Shown here one piece after another: positions 17,070 through 25,376 of a DNA stretch of 64,000 bases. Each line of letters begins with the position of its first letter. Position 1 is the stretch's first letter. Position numbers and translations under genes: made by a program. The notes below the pieces were generated by a model. That model searched no databases and was not told the origin of the DNA. It was given only the letters and a program-made list of their open reading frames with translations. Source of the stretch: Streptomyces meridianus (lineage in GTDB: Bacteria; Actinomycetota; Actinomycetes; Streptomycetales; Streptomycetaceae); the NCBI RefSeq assembly GCF_023703325.1, contig NZ_JAMQGM010000001.1:111710-175709 (forward strand). Reading direction: 5' to 3'.

Positions 17070-18043
17070 CAACGTCTGTTCGTCCCTACCCGACCCTTGC
17101 CGGTTCCGTCGAACTGGAGGTCGTCGGCGCCGCTCTCGACGGGCGACCGCAATTGCTCGACATGATTTCGCGGCAGGAACGCGTCGTCGCCCTGCACCTG
17201 AACGAGCGGAGCGACTGGCGAGAGGCACGGCTGGAGCTTCGGGCGCGCCTCCCCCAGAGGGAGCTGTCGACAGGGCCCTGGCAGAAAGTGGAATGCGTCG
17301 CCGTCCTCACGGAGGGTGTCACCAACAGCCGGACGTTGCGACCGTTGCGCAGAGCCTCCGATGGCTCCTGGGCCGGCTCCATCACCGTGGAGCGGGACCT
17401 GCACCGGGTCCGTGCCGATCTGGACCTGTTCGTCACCGCAACGATCGGCGATGTCCCGGGCCGGATCGTCGGGACGGACGAGAACCCGTGGATCGTCGAT
17501 CTCACGGCGCGGACGCCCCTCCGACAGAGGACGCTCGAGATCAACGAGGTCGACTTCGGCGATGCCGATGTCCCCTGGCTCAGTCGTTTCAAGGAACTGC
17601 CCTGGCTCGTCGAGACCAGCGGTGGGGACGTGCCGACGGTGCATCTGAATCTCGGCTTCGAAGGACTGAAGGAACTGCTTGGATCCGGCGGCAGCGTCTC
17701 GGAGAAGGCACTGCGCGGGAGTATCGCTGCTCAGATAGCTGCAGAAGCGTGGACGGCCATGTTCCACTCCGCGATCAGCGAACTCGAACTCGACGACGAC
17801 GGAACGCCTCAGTGGCCCGGAGGCTGGCGTGAATCGGTCCTGCGGATCATGCTGCCCGACGTACACCCCGAACTGCCGCCTGCGGACGCATTGTTCGAGG
17901 CACACAGCAGTCGGGCCAACGGGGGTGGTTGGCACGAACTGCAGTCGCGGATCCAGTACGCGGCATCCCGCAGGGCCAAGGTGTCGAGAAGCCTGAGCAC
18001 GGCCATCCGCTCGCTGGACCGCTCCAAGGAGGCAAGGGCGTGA
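17066..18043 (+). CDS. Unrecognised 325-residue protein of the defence island
   Basis: No family recognised. It has no membrane segment or signal peptide. The N-terminal 150 residues look beta-rich (LAGSVELEVVGAALDGRPQL, RLELRARLP-like stretches), and the C-terminal half is helical, ending in a basic tail (RRAKVSRSLSTAIRSLDRSK). The GTG start overlaps the stop of the GHKL gene (GTGA), and its own stop region overlaps the next GTG, so all three genes are translationally coupled. Such tight coupling suggests a stoichiometric complex with the GHKL ATPase and the DUF6339-like protein. Confidence 0.78.
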   Translation: MTTSVRPYPTLAGSVELEVVGAALDGRPQLLDMISRQERVVALHLNERSDWREARLELRARLPQRELSTGPWQKVECVAVLTEGVTNSRTLRPLRRASDGSWAGSITVERDLHRVRADLDLFVTATIGDVPGRIVGTDENPWIVDLTARTPLRQRTLEINEVDFGDADVPWLSRFKELPWLVETSGGDVPTVHLNLGFEGLKELLGSGGSVSEKALRGSIAAQIAAEAWTAMFHSAISELELDDDGTPQWPGGWRESVLRIMLPDVHPELPPADALFEAHSSRANGGGWHELQSRIQYAASRRAKVSRSLSTAIRSLDRSKEARA

Positions 18044-18996
18044 ATCGGCACACGGTCGACCGATCGGATCTACTGGCCTTGTTGCCGGAGACAGTCGCCC
18101 TCAAGTACCTCACCCGGAGCGTGCTCTCCGGCCAGGAGGCACCGCCCCGCATCGCCTTGCTGCGGGCGGCATCACCGATGGGCGAGCCGAGCGCACGATG
18201 GAGCGCTTATGCCCTGTGCGAGCTCGTGGACGAGGCGATGAGCCGGTTCCCGGAGGGCTCCAGGGCCGCCGCGGACGCATGGCTCGCCCCACGGCTGCAT
18301 GCCACTCTGCGGATGACCAGGGCAGAGGCGTCGGATCCCGAGCTGTGGATCTACGTGGCCATGGTCGTCGCGCCCGATTACGTGGTCTGGAGGCACCTCG
18401 GCGGTGCAGGTTCGTCGGGAGAGCCGGCAATGGTCGCCACGGGCAGGTTCACCGGTCCGCACTACACCCAGGCCTTCGCCCGCCTCTGGTGGGCGGCCGA
18501 ACTCTTCCGTGACGGGGACGACTACCGTCCGGCAGTGACAGCGTGCAGGAACCAGGACGTTCTCAACACCGTGATGCGCCTCGACCTGATCGATCACCGG
18601 CCCTCGGCACGTGCGGTGGTGCGGCTGCTGGACCAGGGCACAATACGGACCGGGCGGGAGGTGAACGCCCTCGCGAAGGCGATCAACACGGCAGGGACCA
18701 CTCTGCTGTACGACGTGCTTGCCCCCGACGAACTCCCCGAGCAGGAGGGGGTTCGGGAGTGGATTCGCGATGCCGAGACTGCGCCGCCGGCACCGTGGAA
18801 GGCGCTGCCCGACGGCCCCAAGGACGGTCGTATCCCGGAGGCCTCGGTCGACACGATGACGGGATGCTTCGCCGGCCTCTTCGAGAAGGCCCCCGTGCGC
18901 GGCCGAGCAGATTCGCCTTCCCCCGGCGTTCCGGCACAGGGGGTCAGCCTGCACAAGGCCTACGCAGAGTCCTCGGAACCCCGCAGCGCCCGGTAG
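18040..18996 (+). CDS. DUF6339-like protein of the defence island
   Basis: A 318-residue soluble protein. The central region with the pattern RLWWAAELFRDGDDY and CRNQDVLNTVMR resembles, from memory, the DUF6339 family of unknown function; a profile search is needed. The GTG at 18040 overlaps the previous stop (GTGA), and earlier ATGs lie inside the upstream gene. Its last 37 bases overlap, in antisense, the last codons of the methyltransferase gene on the other strand. It is the last gene of the plus-strand operon. Role unknown; context implies part of a DNA-modification-linked defence system. Confidence 0.7.
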   Translation: MNRHTVDRSDLLALLPETVALKYLTRSVLSGQEAPPRIALLRAASPMGEPSARWSAYALCELVDEAMSRFPEGSRAAADAWLAPRLHATLRMTRAEASDPELWIYVAMVVAPDYVVWRHLGGAGSSGEPAMVATGRFTGPHYTQAFARLWWAAELFRDGDDYRPAVTACRNQDVLNTVMRLDLIDHRPSARAVVRLLDQGTIRTGREVNALAKAINTAGTTLLYDVLAPDELPEQEGVREWIRDAETAPPAPWKALPDGPKDGRIPEASVDTMTGCFAGLFEKAPVRGRADSPSPGVPAQGVSLHKAYAESSEPRSAR

Positions 18997-20297
18997 ACGA
19001 CCTCAGCCAGGGCCATGGACAGGCCGACCGGGACGGCGTTGCCGATCTGTCGAGCGATCTGCGTCTTGCTGCCGCACCACCGGAAGTCCCTCGGGAACCC
19101 CTGGATCAGAGCGGCCTCGAGGTGCGTGATCGGGCGGTTCGCGACGGGGTGCAGGTACCGCCCCTTCTCCGGCTTGAAGAACTCGGTTCGAATCGTGACG
19201 GACGGCCTGTCCCAGTAGAGACGCCCCATCACGTCACCCGAACCGGATCGGTGGCTGATCCAGTTCGGCGTGGAGAGACTCTTGCCGTCGACCCCGATCG
19301 AGTGCGCCAGGGCATGACGGTTCTGCCCCTCCTTGATGGCGGCGTATCGCGCGAGGGAAAGGGCCGTCGGAGTCCGTCCGATGTGGAGCTGCTCGGTCGT
19401 GAACGGTCCCGGGATTCGGGTCCTGAGGAAATCGATGCGCTGGCTCGTCAGGAATCCGGACTCGTCGGTTCGGCGTGAGATGCGGACGGTGGCTGGGTTT
19501 CCGTCGGCGTCAAGGTCGGGAAGCTCGGTGCCGTTGACCTCGTGCGGAACGTCGACCAGGCACTCTCGGAGCGTCCTCCACGGGAGCTTGGTCTTCTTGG
19601 TCTTGGCCTCGCCCTCGGCGAGCGCGTCGCAGAGGGTGCCGTCGCGCATGCTCGCACGCATCGCAGCCGGGTTCTTGGCTTCATGGCCGGGATCCGGGTG
19701 CTCGACGGGCTTACATCCCTCGCGCGTCCCGATGACAATGGTGCGTTTGCGGGCCTGAGGAACGCCGTAATCCGCCGCATTCAGAATGGCGGGTTTGATC
19801 GTGTACCCCTCCTCCTTGAATGCGAGTCTGAGCGCCTCGAATTCATCGGATGTGCGGAAGCGGTCGACGTTCTCGATAATGAAGATTTGAGGTTTCGCCT
19901 TTTCGACGACCTTGAAGTACTGGCGCCACAGCTCGTTCCTGGCATCGCCAGACCGTGTCTTGTTGAGTCCCGAGAACCCCTGGCAGGGCGGACCTCCGAG
20001 GATCACGTCAGCGGACTGGATGTCCGTGTCCGCCCACTGGGTGATGTCGCCCACGTAGACATGGTCGGTTCCGCCGGCCCTGCTGCCGAAGTTCTCGGCA
20101 TAGGTCAGTGCTGCTGCCGGATCCAGTTCGACGGCTGCGACAGGCTGGAATGCAGAAGGTTCTTGGGATCCCTCCGGGAGGGCTTTGCCGTCTACGCCGA
20201 TCCTCAGGAACCCCTCGGTCAGACCTCCGCACCCGGCAAAGAGGTCGATCACCTTGATCGGCGCCGATAGGGGAGGTCCGGGGACAGAGCGGGTCAT
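18960..20297 (-). CDS. DNA (cytosine-5) methyltransferase, catalytically complete
   Basis: A 445-residue C5-cytosine methyltransferase with all main motifs: I DLFAGCGG (18-25), IV GGPPCQGFS (101-109, catalytic Cys105), VI IENV (141-144), VIII QARKR (181-185), and X QIGNAVPVGL near the C-terminus. The target-recognition region lies between VIII and X. It transfers methyl from SAM to a cytosine in a specific site, presumably protecting host DNA. The ATG at 20297 follows the second methyltransferase homologue after 36 bases. It is the last gene of the minus-strand operon and overlaps the convergent DUF6339-like gene by 37 bases. Recognition sequence unknown. Confidence 0.95.
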   Translation of the reverse strand: MTRSVPGPPLSAPIKVIDLFAGCGGLTEGFLRIGVDGKALPEGSQEPSAFQPVAAVELDPAAALTYAENFGSRAGGTDHVYVGDITQWADTDIQSADVILGGPPCQGFSGLNKTRSGDARNELWRQYFKVVEKAKPQIFIIENVDRFRTSDEFEALRLAFKEEGYTIKPAILNAADYGVPQARKRTIVIGTREGCKPVEHPDPGHEAKNPAAMRASMRDGTLCDALAEGEAKTKKTKLPWRTLRECLVDVPHEVNGTELPDLDADGNPATVRISRRTDESGFLTSQRIDFLRTRIPGPFTTEQLHIGRTPTALSLARYAAIKEGQNRHALAHSIGVDGKSLSTPNWISHRSGSGDVMGRLYWDRPSVTIRTEFFKPEKGRYLHPVANRPITHLEAALIQGFPRDFRWCGSKTQIARQIGNAVPVGLSMALAEVVYRALRGSEDSA

Positions 20298-20333
20298 GGT
20301 AGCGGATCCTAGATCACTTGAGACCCCGCGGAG

Positions 20334-21317
20334 TCACCGGGGGCTGAGTGCCGCCGCCAATCGATGCCCGAGTGCTGTCGCCACCGGGGGCGGACACGCA
20401 TGTCCGAGTTGACGATAGCGAGAGGTCTTGCCACCCACCAACTCCCAGTCTGCGGGCATGCCTTGGATGATCGCCACCTGTTCCACCGTGAGCTTCGGCA
20501 ACAGCTTCGGATCTCCCTGCGGTAACCAGGGGAAATCGGGGTCGGGAACGGTGTCTCCGATGCTGATGCCGTTCACGCCGAGCCGGGCCCAGGACTTCTT
20601 GGTCCCGCTCGGCCCCAGGTCGGCCCCTCCACGGTTCTTGGACCCACCGACAATGGCGGGTGCGATCCGGCCGGCGCGCGCTGCCCAGGCAGCCGCATGA
20701 GGCCATCCGCCGCTGCCCATCGACGGCATCAACGCCTCGCCCACGGTGGGAGGAGGCTCGCGGTGCGGGGCAGGCCAATCGAGCCCCTTGGCTACTTCCT
20801 CCGCCAGGGCCACGAGCACCCCTTGTCGCCTGTCCTGCGGCACGCCGAAGTCGGACGCGTTCAACACCCGCCAGAACAGCCGGTATCCGAGGTGTTCCAG
20901 CTCCTCCTGGACGAAGTGCCGGATCTCCGCGTAGGGCTCCGCCGTGGCCAACTCGGGGACGTTTTCGATCAGCACGGCCCGAGGCCGGACACCGTGGACG
21001 AGCCAGATCGTCGCCTTCAGGAGCGCGAGTTCGTGGTCGCCATCGACACGGGCCACCGAGGCGTTCGAGCGGACCCGCGGGAGTCCCGCCGCGAAAAGGT
21101 CCACGTCGTGGACGTACGGGTGGTCGTGCGGATCGAAAGCCAGGAGGTCCGTTTCCAGGACGTTCCACCGGGGGCGATTGGCGCGCAGCGTTCCGCAGGC
21201 ATGGCGATCGATCTCCACCAGCGCCACCGGATCAAACCCCGCGCATTCGAGGCCGAGGGCCTGGCCACCCGCCCCCGCGCAAATTTCGAGTGACGTGAGT
21301 CGTTGCTGATCGATCAA
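20334..21317 (-). CDS. Cytosine-5 methyltransferase homologue lacking the catalytic cysteine
   Basis: A 327-residue Dcm-fold protein. The SAM-binding motif I (EICAGAGG, 11-18), the motif VI glutamate (IENV, 117-120), a motif VIII-like VPQDRRQ and motif X-like QLGHACPPPVATAL are kept. Where motif IV should read P-C-x-x-F it reads AAGLPRVRSN: Arg81, codon CGG at 21077-21075, sits at the catalytic cysteine. No frameshift is seen and the frame is otherwise intact. It starts with TTG after GGAGAAAAACCA. It is predicted to bind SAM or DNA but not to methylate. It may be a regulatory or specificity partner of the active methyltransferase directly downstream, as inactive homologues do elsewhere. Confidence 0.88.
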   Translation of the reverse strand: MIDQQRLTSLEICAGAGGQALGLECAGFDPVALVEIDRHACGTLRANRPRWNVLETDLLAFDPHDHPYVHDVDLFAAGLPRVRSNASVARVDGDHELALLKATIWLVHGVRPRAVLIENVPELATAEPYAEIRHFVQEELEHLGYRLFWRVLNASDFGVPQDRRQGVLVALAEEVAKGLDWPAPHREPPPTVGEALMPSMGSGGWPHAAAWAARAGRIAPAIVGGSKNRGGADLGPSGTKKSWARLGVNGISIGDTVPDPDFPWLPQGDPKLLPKLTVEQVAIIQGMPADWELVGGKTSRYRQLGHACPPPVATALGHRLAAALSPR

Positions 21318-21355
21318 TGGTTTTTCTCCGAGCGGTCGGGGATTGAGCCGGTGCT

Positions 21356-21397
21356 CCGGTTCCGTCCCCGTCGGGCCCCCGGCGGAGACGGAACCGG
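21356..21397 (-). terminator. Stem-loop between the Z1 gene and the methyltransferase genes
   Basis: Perfect 11-base arms (CCGGTTCCGTC at 21356-21366 and GACGGAACCGG at 21387-21397) enclose a 20-base loop. It sits in the 84-base gap between the Z1 stop and the TTG start of the next gene. With no U-tract it may act as an attenuator or mRNA processing site that sets different levels of nuclease-side and methylase-side genes. Confidence 0.5.
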
Positions 21398-21401
21398 CTG
21401 G

Positions 21402-24359
21402 TCAGCAAGAGATGATGGGAGCTTCCTCGCGGGACGAGTCGACGGTGGTGAAACGGACCAGACGGTGATCCGGGCGCTCCGCCGCAGCCGGGGCGACGAA
21501 CGAGAACGCCATGACCGTGTTGCTCGGGTCGAGTACGCCGCCGGCCTGCACGCTCGCGTGCTGATCAGGTTCGACCACCGGGTACAACGAGATGACGCCG
21601 CGGCGTTCGGATACGAACCGTTCGGTGACGGGGTCCTCGCAGGAGGGAAGCGCTCCCGCGACGCGCAGTGGGGCCGCGCGGTGCTTCGGTTCGCTGATCG
21701 CGCCGAACAGCGGGTCCCGACGTCGTGCACGGTCGAACCAGGAGAGTGTGCGCCCCGAGGGGCCGAAGGACGCCCGCTTGCCCGGACCAGCGTGCTGGGG
21801 TGCCAGGATCAACCAGTCCTCCGCCTGAGCGGTTTCCTTGACGATCGACTCGATGAACGCCAGGTGCGGGGCGAACTGCTCGCCCTTCCACTTCAGGGAA
21901 CGCAGCAGGGGCAGCAGCTCCTCCGAGGGCAGTAGACCGGCGAAGGCCCGGAACGTCCGGAGCATTCCGTTCTCGTCCGTCTGCGAGAACTCGACAGTGT
22001 CCTCGGACAGACTCTCCAGGACCGGTATCCACGTCTGGGTGTTTTGGCGCAGCGCGGTCGCCGTCTTCGGATAAGCAGTCGGTTCGATCCACCGGCCCGC
22101 CGAGCGGACCTCGACAAGACGGGCGTTGTACATCTTGTTCGGGCTTGTGGGCTTCAGCCAGGGGAGGTGCTGCGAGACGAGCGGTGGGACCTGTGCCGGA
22201 GTGACCTGGGGCTTGCCGTCGACCATCACCGAGTACTGCCGCAGTTCCTCTCGGAAGAGTTCCTCGTCGCGGCAGATGGCCTCGAAGGCTTCGTAGAGGT
22301 CGACCTCTCTCTTGCCGGTCGACTCCTCGCGGCCGATGTAGAGGCGCACGAGATCCTGGTATCCCTTGCGGAAGCCGAACCAACGGCCCATCTGCATCAA
22401 GGTGGAGGAGTTGCCCGCGCTGCGACGGTAGTAGGTCACCGTGAGGCCCTCCACGGTGTAGCCGCGGGAGAGTTTCTGTCCACCTACAAGGATTTTCCAG
22501 ATTCCGCGCTGGTCGAAGTCGGCTTCGCCGCGTTCGATGTCCTTGTCACCATTGACGACAATGATCGGGCTCTCGTTGCCTCCGATCCGCATCCAAGCCG
22601 CGCCGATGTGCGGAGCCAGCTCCTCGAACGACGCCGGCACTGCGAAGCCCTCGGCGCGCGCAGCCGAAACAGGGGCCACATCGGCGTCGAAGAGTTTGCG
22701 CAGTCGCTGGTGCCCATCGGGGCCGGTGAAGCCGCCGTCATACCAGAGACGCAGCAGGCAATTCGCGAGTTCTCGGTGGTCCGCGGTGAGACGCGATTCG
22801 TGGACGAGCATCGTGTGATGGCGAAAGTGGCCCGCCCCCAGAGGTTCGGCTCCTGCGAACTCGCGGTAGATCTTCATGGCGGCCGTGAGCACGAACATGT
22901 CAACGGCCTCTCGCAGAGAGGCGTCGTCCTCGTCCTCAGAAGCTCGTACGTCGCGAACATGCGCCCGTGCCTGCGAGTTGGCGAACGTGCGATCCTCAGG
23001 CGGAATGTCCGAGTCGATGTCGTGGAACTCCTGGATGCCCATGTACCCGATCGGGCGGTCAAGCGAGATGATGAAGTCTCGCGGGAAGATGTCCTCGGTG
23101 TCACTCGGATCGACGAAGACATTGGCGAACGGGGTTGCCGTGTAGCCGACGTACTGTGACCGCGGCATCAGCTTCAGGAGTTCGGAGATCTTCCCGTTGA
23201 TGGCCGTACGTTCGGCATCCGGCTTGTTGGGGTTCGCGGTGTTGACCGAGGCCTCGTCGGACTCGTCGTCGATGATCAGGACCGGGATCTCGTTGAGCAG
23301 CGATCCGATCTTCTTGAGGTCCTTGACCAGCTTGCCGAGCACAGTCTTGTTCTTCTTCACCACCATCAGTCGAGCAGCGCTGTGGTGCAGGTTGAGGGGG
23401 TCGTACAGAGGGCTGGTCTGCTCCCGCTTTTCGATCTCCAAGGCACCGATGCCCTGAGCCAGCGGCTTGTAGTCGTTTTCGCGCGTGGTCAGCCGGATGA
23501 TGTCGAAAGCGCCGAGCTGAGAGGGAAGTCCACCGTGACGCAGGAACTTGTCCTGGTTCCAGTCGGCATCCGTCGCATAGTCCGAGTCGACCTCACTGGC
23601 ACTGCGCAGGATGTTCTCGCGACCGGCGAGTTCCATGTCGAGTCGGCGCTGCGTCTGTGCTCGCAGAAGGTTGAGCGTTCCGCCTAGGACGATCACGAGT
23701 CGGTAACCTGCGTCGATCGCCTTGGCTATCACGCCGGTGAAATTGGCGGTCTTGCCTGATTGCACGTATCCGACGACCAGGCCGCGGGATTGGTAGGGGC
23801 GCTCTGCCGTGGGGTCGGCCAACCGCTCGACGACGCGCTCTGCTGCATTGTCGAGCTTCGCCACAGCCTCTGCGCTCCAGCCCTTGGATGCCAGCAGGCC
23901 TGCGTACTTGGGCCAGTACCAGTCACGTCCTTGCTGTGATTGCAGGGTCCGCCAGGGAGTGAACTCGCGACTGATGACCACTGATCCCGACAACTTCTGG
24001 ACGGGGATCAGGGTGTCGATCACCTCGCGAGTCGCTGCATCGAAACCCAGCTTCTCGTGGACGGCAGCCCTGCGCTCGTCTGTTCGTGGCTCTGTGGCCG
24101 ACCAGTCGGCGCCGGTTCGGAAATCCCACTCGGTGAGCTGCTTCCGCCACAGCCAGAGCAGCGGGTGGTCGGCAGGGGCGTTCGTCAGGGCCTGGCGGAA
24201 GGCCAACTGCGACAGATCGGTGGCCTCGCGACCGAGGCTTCCGGCATAGAAGCCAAGGGCCGGAGCCATCGGCTGCGGGCCGGTCTTCTGCATGCCGGCC
24301 AGCACGGCATCGTGTACATCAAGAAGGTCCGAGAGGGAGGTCGTGTCTTCGGTTGTCAT
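21402..24359 (-). CDS. Z1 domain ATPase/helicase-like protein
   Basis: A 985-residue protein of the Z1 superfamily-II-like family, known from restriction-modification islands. Walker A is GYVQSGKT (197-204), Walker B is LIIDDESDEA (361-370), motif III-like YTATPFANVF follows, and then the Z1 signature GGQKLSRGYTVEGLTVTYY with QMGRWFGFRKGY. It is predicted to use ATP for DNA translocation or remodelling, working with the GHKL ATPase and the nuclease-fold proteins of the same operon. The ATG at 24359 has GAGG upstream and lies 27 bases after the PD-(D/E)XK gene. Length is normal for the family and all motifs look intact. Confidence 0.93.
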   Translation of the reverse strand: MTTEDTTSLSDLLDVHDAVLAGMQKTGPQPMAPALGFYAGSLGREATDLSQLAFRQALTNAPADHPLLWLWRKQLTEWDFRTGADWSATEPRTDERRAAVHEKLGFDAATREVIDTLIPVQKLSGSVVISREFTPWRTLQSQQGRDWYWPKYAGLLASKGWSAEAVAKLDNAAERVVERLADPTAERPYQSRGLVVGYVQSGKTANFTGVIAKAIDAGYRLVIVLGGTLNLLRAQTQRRLDMELAGRENILRSASEVDSDYATDADWNQDKFLRHGGLPSQLGAFDIIRLTTRENDYKPLAQGIGALEIEKREQTSPLYDPLNLHHSAARLMVVKKNKTVLGKLVKDLKKIGSLLNEIPVLIIDDESDEASVNTANPNKPDAERTAINGKISELLKLMPRSQYVGYTATPFANVFVDPSDTEDIFPRDFIISLDRPIGYMGIQEFHDIDSDIPPEDRTFANSQARAHVRDVRASEDEDDASLREAVDMFVLTAAMKIYREFAGAEPLGAGHFRHHTMLVHESRLTADHRELANCLLRLWYDGGFTGPDGHQRLRKLFDADVAPVSAARAEGFAVPASFEELAPHIGAAWMRIGGNESPIIVVNGDKDIERGEADFDQRGIWKILVGGQKLSRGYTVEGLTVTYYRRSAGNSSTLMQMGRWFGFRKGYQDLVRLYIGREESTGKREVDLYEAFEAICRDEELFREELRQYSVMVDGKPQVTPAQVPPLVSQHLPWLKPTSPNKMYNARLVEVRSAGRWIEPTAYPKTATALRQNTQTWIPVLESLSEDTVEFSQTDENGMLRTFRAFAGLLPSEELLPLLRSLKWKGEQFAPHLAFIESIVKETAQAEDWLILAPQHAGPGKRASFGPSGRTLSWFDRARRRDPLFGAISEPKHRAAPLRVAGALPSCEDPVTERFVSERRGVISLYPVVEPDQHASVQAGGVLDPSNTVMAFSFVAPAAAERPDHRLVRFTTVDSSREEAPIISC

Positions 24360-24386
24360 CCAGTCCTCGGTTCGAGAGCGGGGTTG

Positions 24387-25376
24387 TCAGAGCTGCTGGA
24401 GAGTTGCCAGTTCGGTGGGAAGCGATGAGCCGGGCATGAGTCCGGTGAGGTCGATCCGGTAGGTGATGTGATCGATCCGCGTACGGTGATCCGTGGGGAG
24501 CGACTCGAACAGTCCGTCGTCGAGCCGTGGCAGGCGGTCGTCCACCGGCAGGGCCAGCGCGGCCGATCGCAGCGACCAGCGCTCGCCGTCGGGCTGATCG
24601 ACTGACCAGCCGACGGCCGCGAGACGACCGTCGAATCGGTCCAGATGCACAGGCGATTCCTCGGACAGGCGTCTGCGGATCTCCTCGATTCGCTCGGCGA
24701 GGGTTCTGCCGTGCGTTCCGCCACGGGTGAGTTGGACCGAGACCAACCAGAGGGGACGACCGGGTGATGGTGTGAGTTGGCCGAGGCCCTGGATCTCGTG
24801 GTGCCGCTGCTCGGACGACGTTGTCTTCACCTCGACGTCGTATCCGGGTAGTCCGAAGTCGTGCTCCTCGCCCGCCGGGCCCTTCCACGAATCGACGGCA
24901 GAGGGCCATCCCGTTGTTTCCGCCACCACGGCGAGCAGCATCAACTCACCGATGACGCCGATGCGTTTCTCCGTGCTCAACTGCCGTGGCTTCTCCAGCA
25001 GGGCTCGCCAGGCCCGAACTGTTTCGTTGAACGCTTGGTCGGGCGTACGCCGGTGAACGATGACTCGATCGGCAACGGCGTTCAGCATGTCGTGGAAGTC
25101 CCGCAGGAGACCTTGCTGGGTGAGGCGCAGACGGGCCATGCGTAAGCCGTTGCGGAAGATCTCTTCGGTCCGGACCAGGGGGATCGGTGAGGAGGGAACT
25201 CGCTGCCGGGAAGCGAGTTCGAGCTCCAGAGCGATGCTGCCGTCGTCCGTGACGCAGTAGTCGACACGCGGAGACCGTGCTCCGTTCAGGAGGAGCGTGG
25301 CGCTGCGTCGCGCCTCGATGAAGGGCTTCACCTTTTCCCATGAGGCGTACAGCTGTTCCGAGGGTTCACTGGTCAT
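24387..25376 (-). CDS. PD-(D/E)XK nuclease-fold protein (DUF4420-like)
   Basis: A 329-residue protein resembling the DUF4420 putative PD-(D/E)XK family that accompanies Z1 proteins. The nuclease core reads GELMLLAVVAETTGW, then HDFGLPGYDVEVKTTSSEQR: a glutamate in the first helix, Asp in HDF, and E-x-K in VEVKTT. It probably supplies DNA cleavage for the system. The chosen ATG (25376) overlaps the end of the GHKL gene by 11 bases and has GGACAGGGTGG upstream; the frame could begin 13 codons earlier. The active-site assignment is by eye. Confidence 0.85.
   Translation of the reverse strand: MTSEPSEQLYASWEKVKPFIEARRSATLLLNGARSPRVDYCVTDDGSIALELELASRQRVPSSPIPLVRTEEIFRNGLRMARLRLTQQGLLRDFHDMLNAVADRVIVHRRTPDQAFNETVRAWRALLEKPRQLSTEKRIGVIGELMLLAVVAETTGWPSAVDSWKGPAGEEHDFGLPGYDVEVKTTSSEQRHHEIQGLGQLTPSPGRPLWLVSVQLTRGGTHGRTLAERIEEIRRRLSEESPVHLDRFDGRLAAVGWSVDQPDGERWSLRSAALALPVDDRLPRLDDGLFESLPTDHRTRIDHITYRIDLTGLMPGSSLPTELATLQQL

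Noticed and set aside
14145..17228. 1027-codon open frame on the minus strand under the HTH-GHKL gene
   Set aside because: It is antisense to a protein with clear HTH and GHKL motifs; its composition is that of a GC-rich shadow frame.
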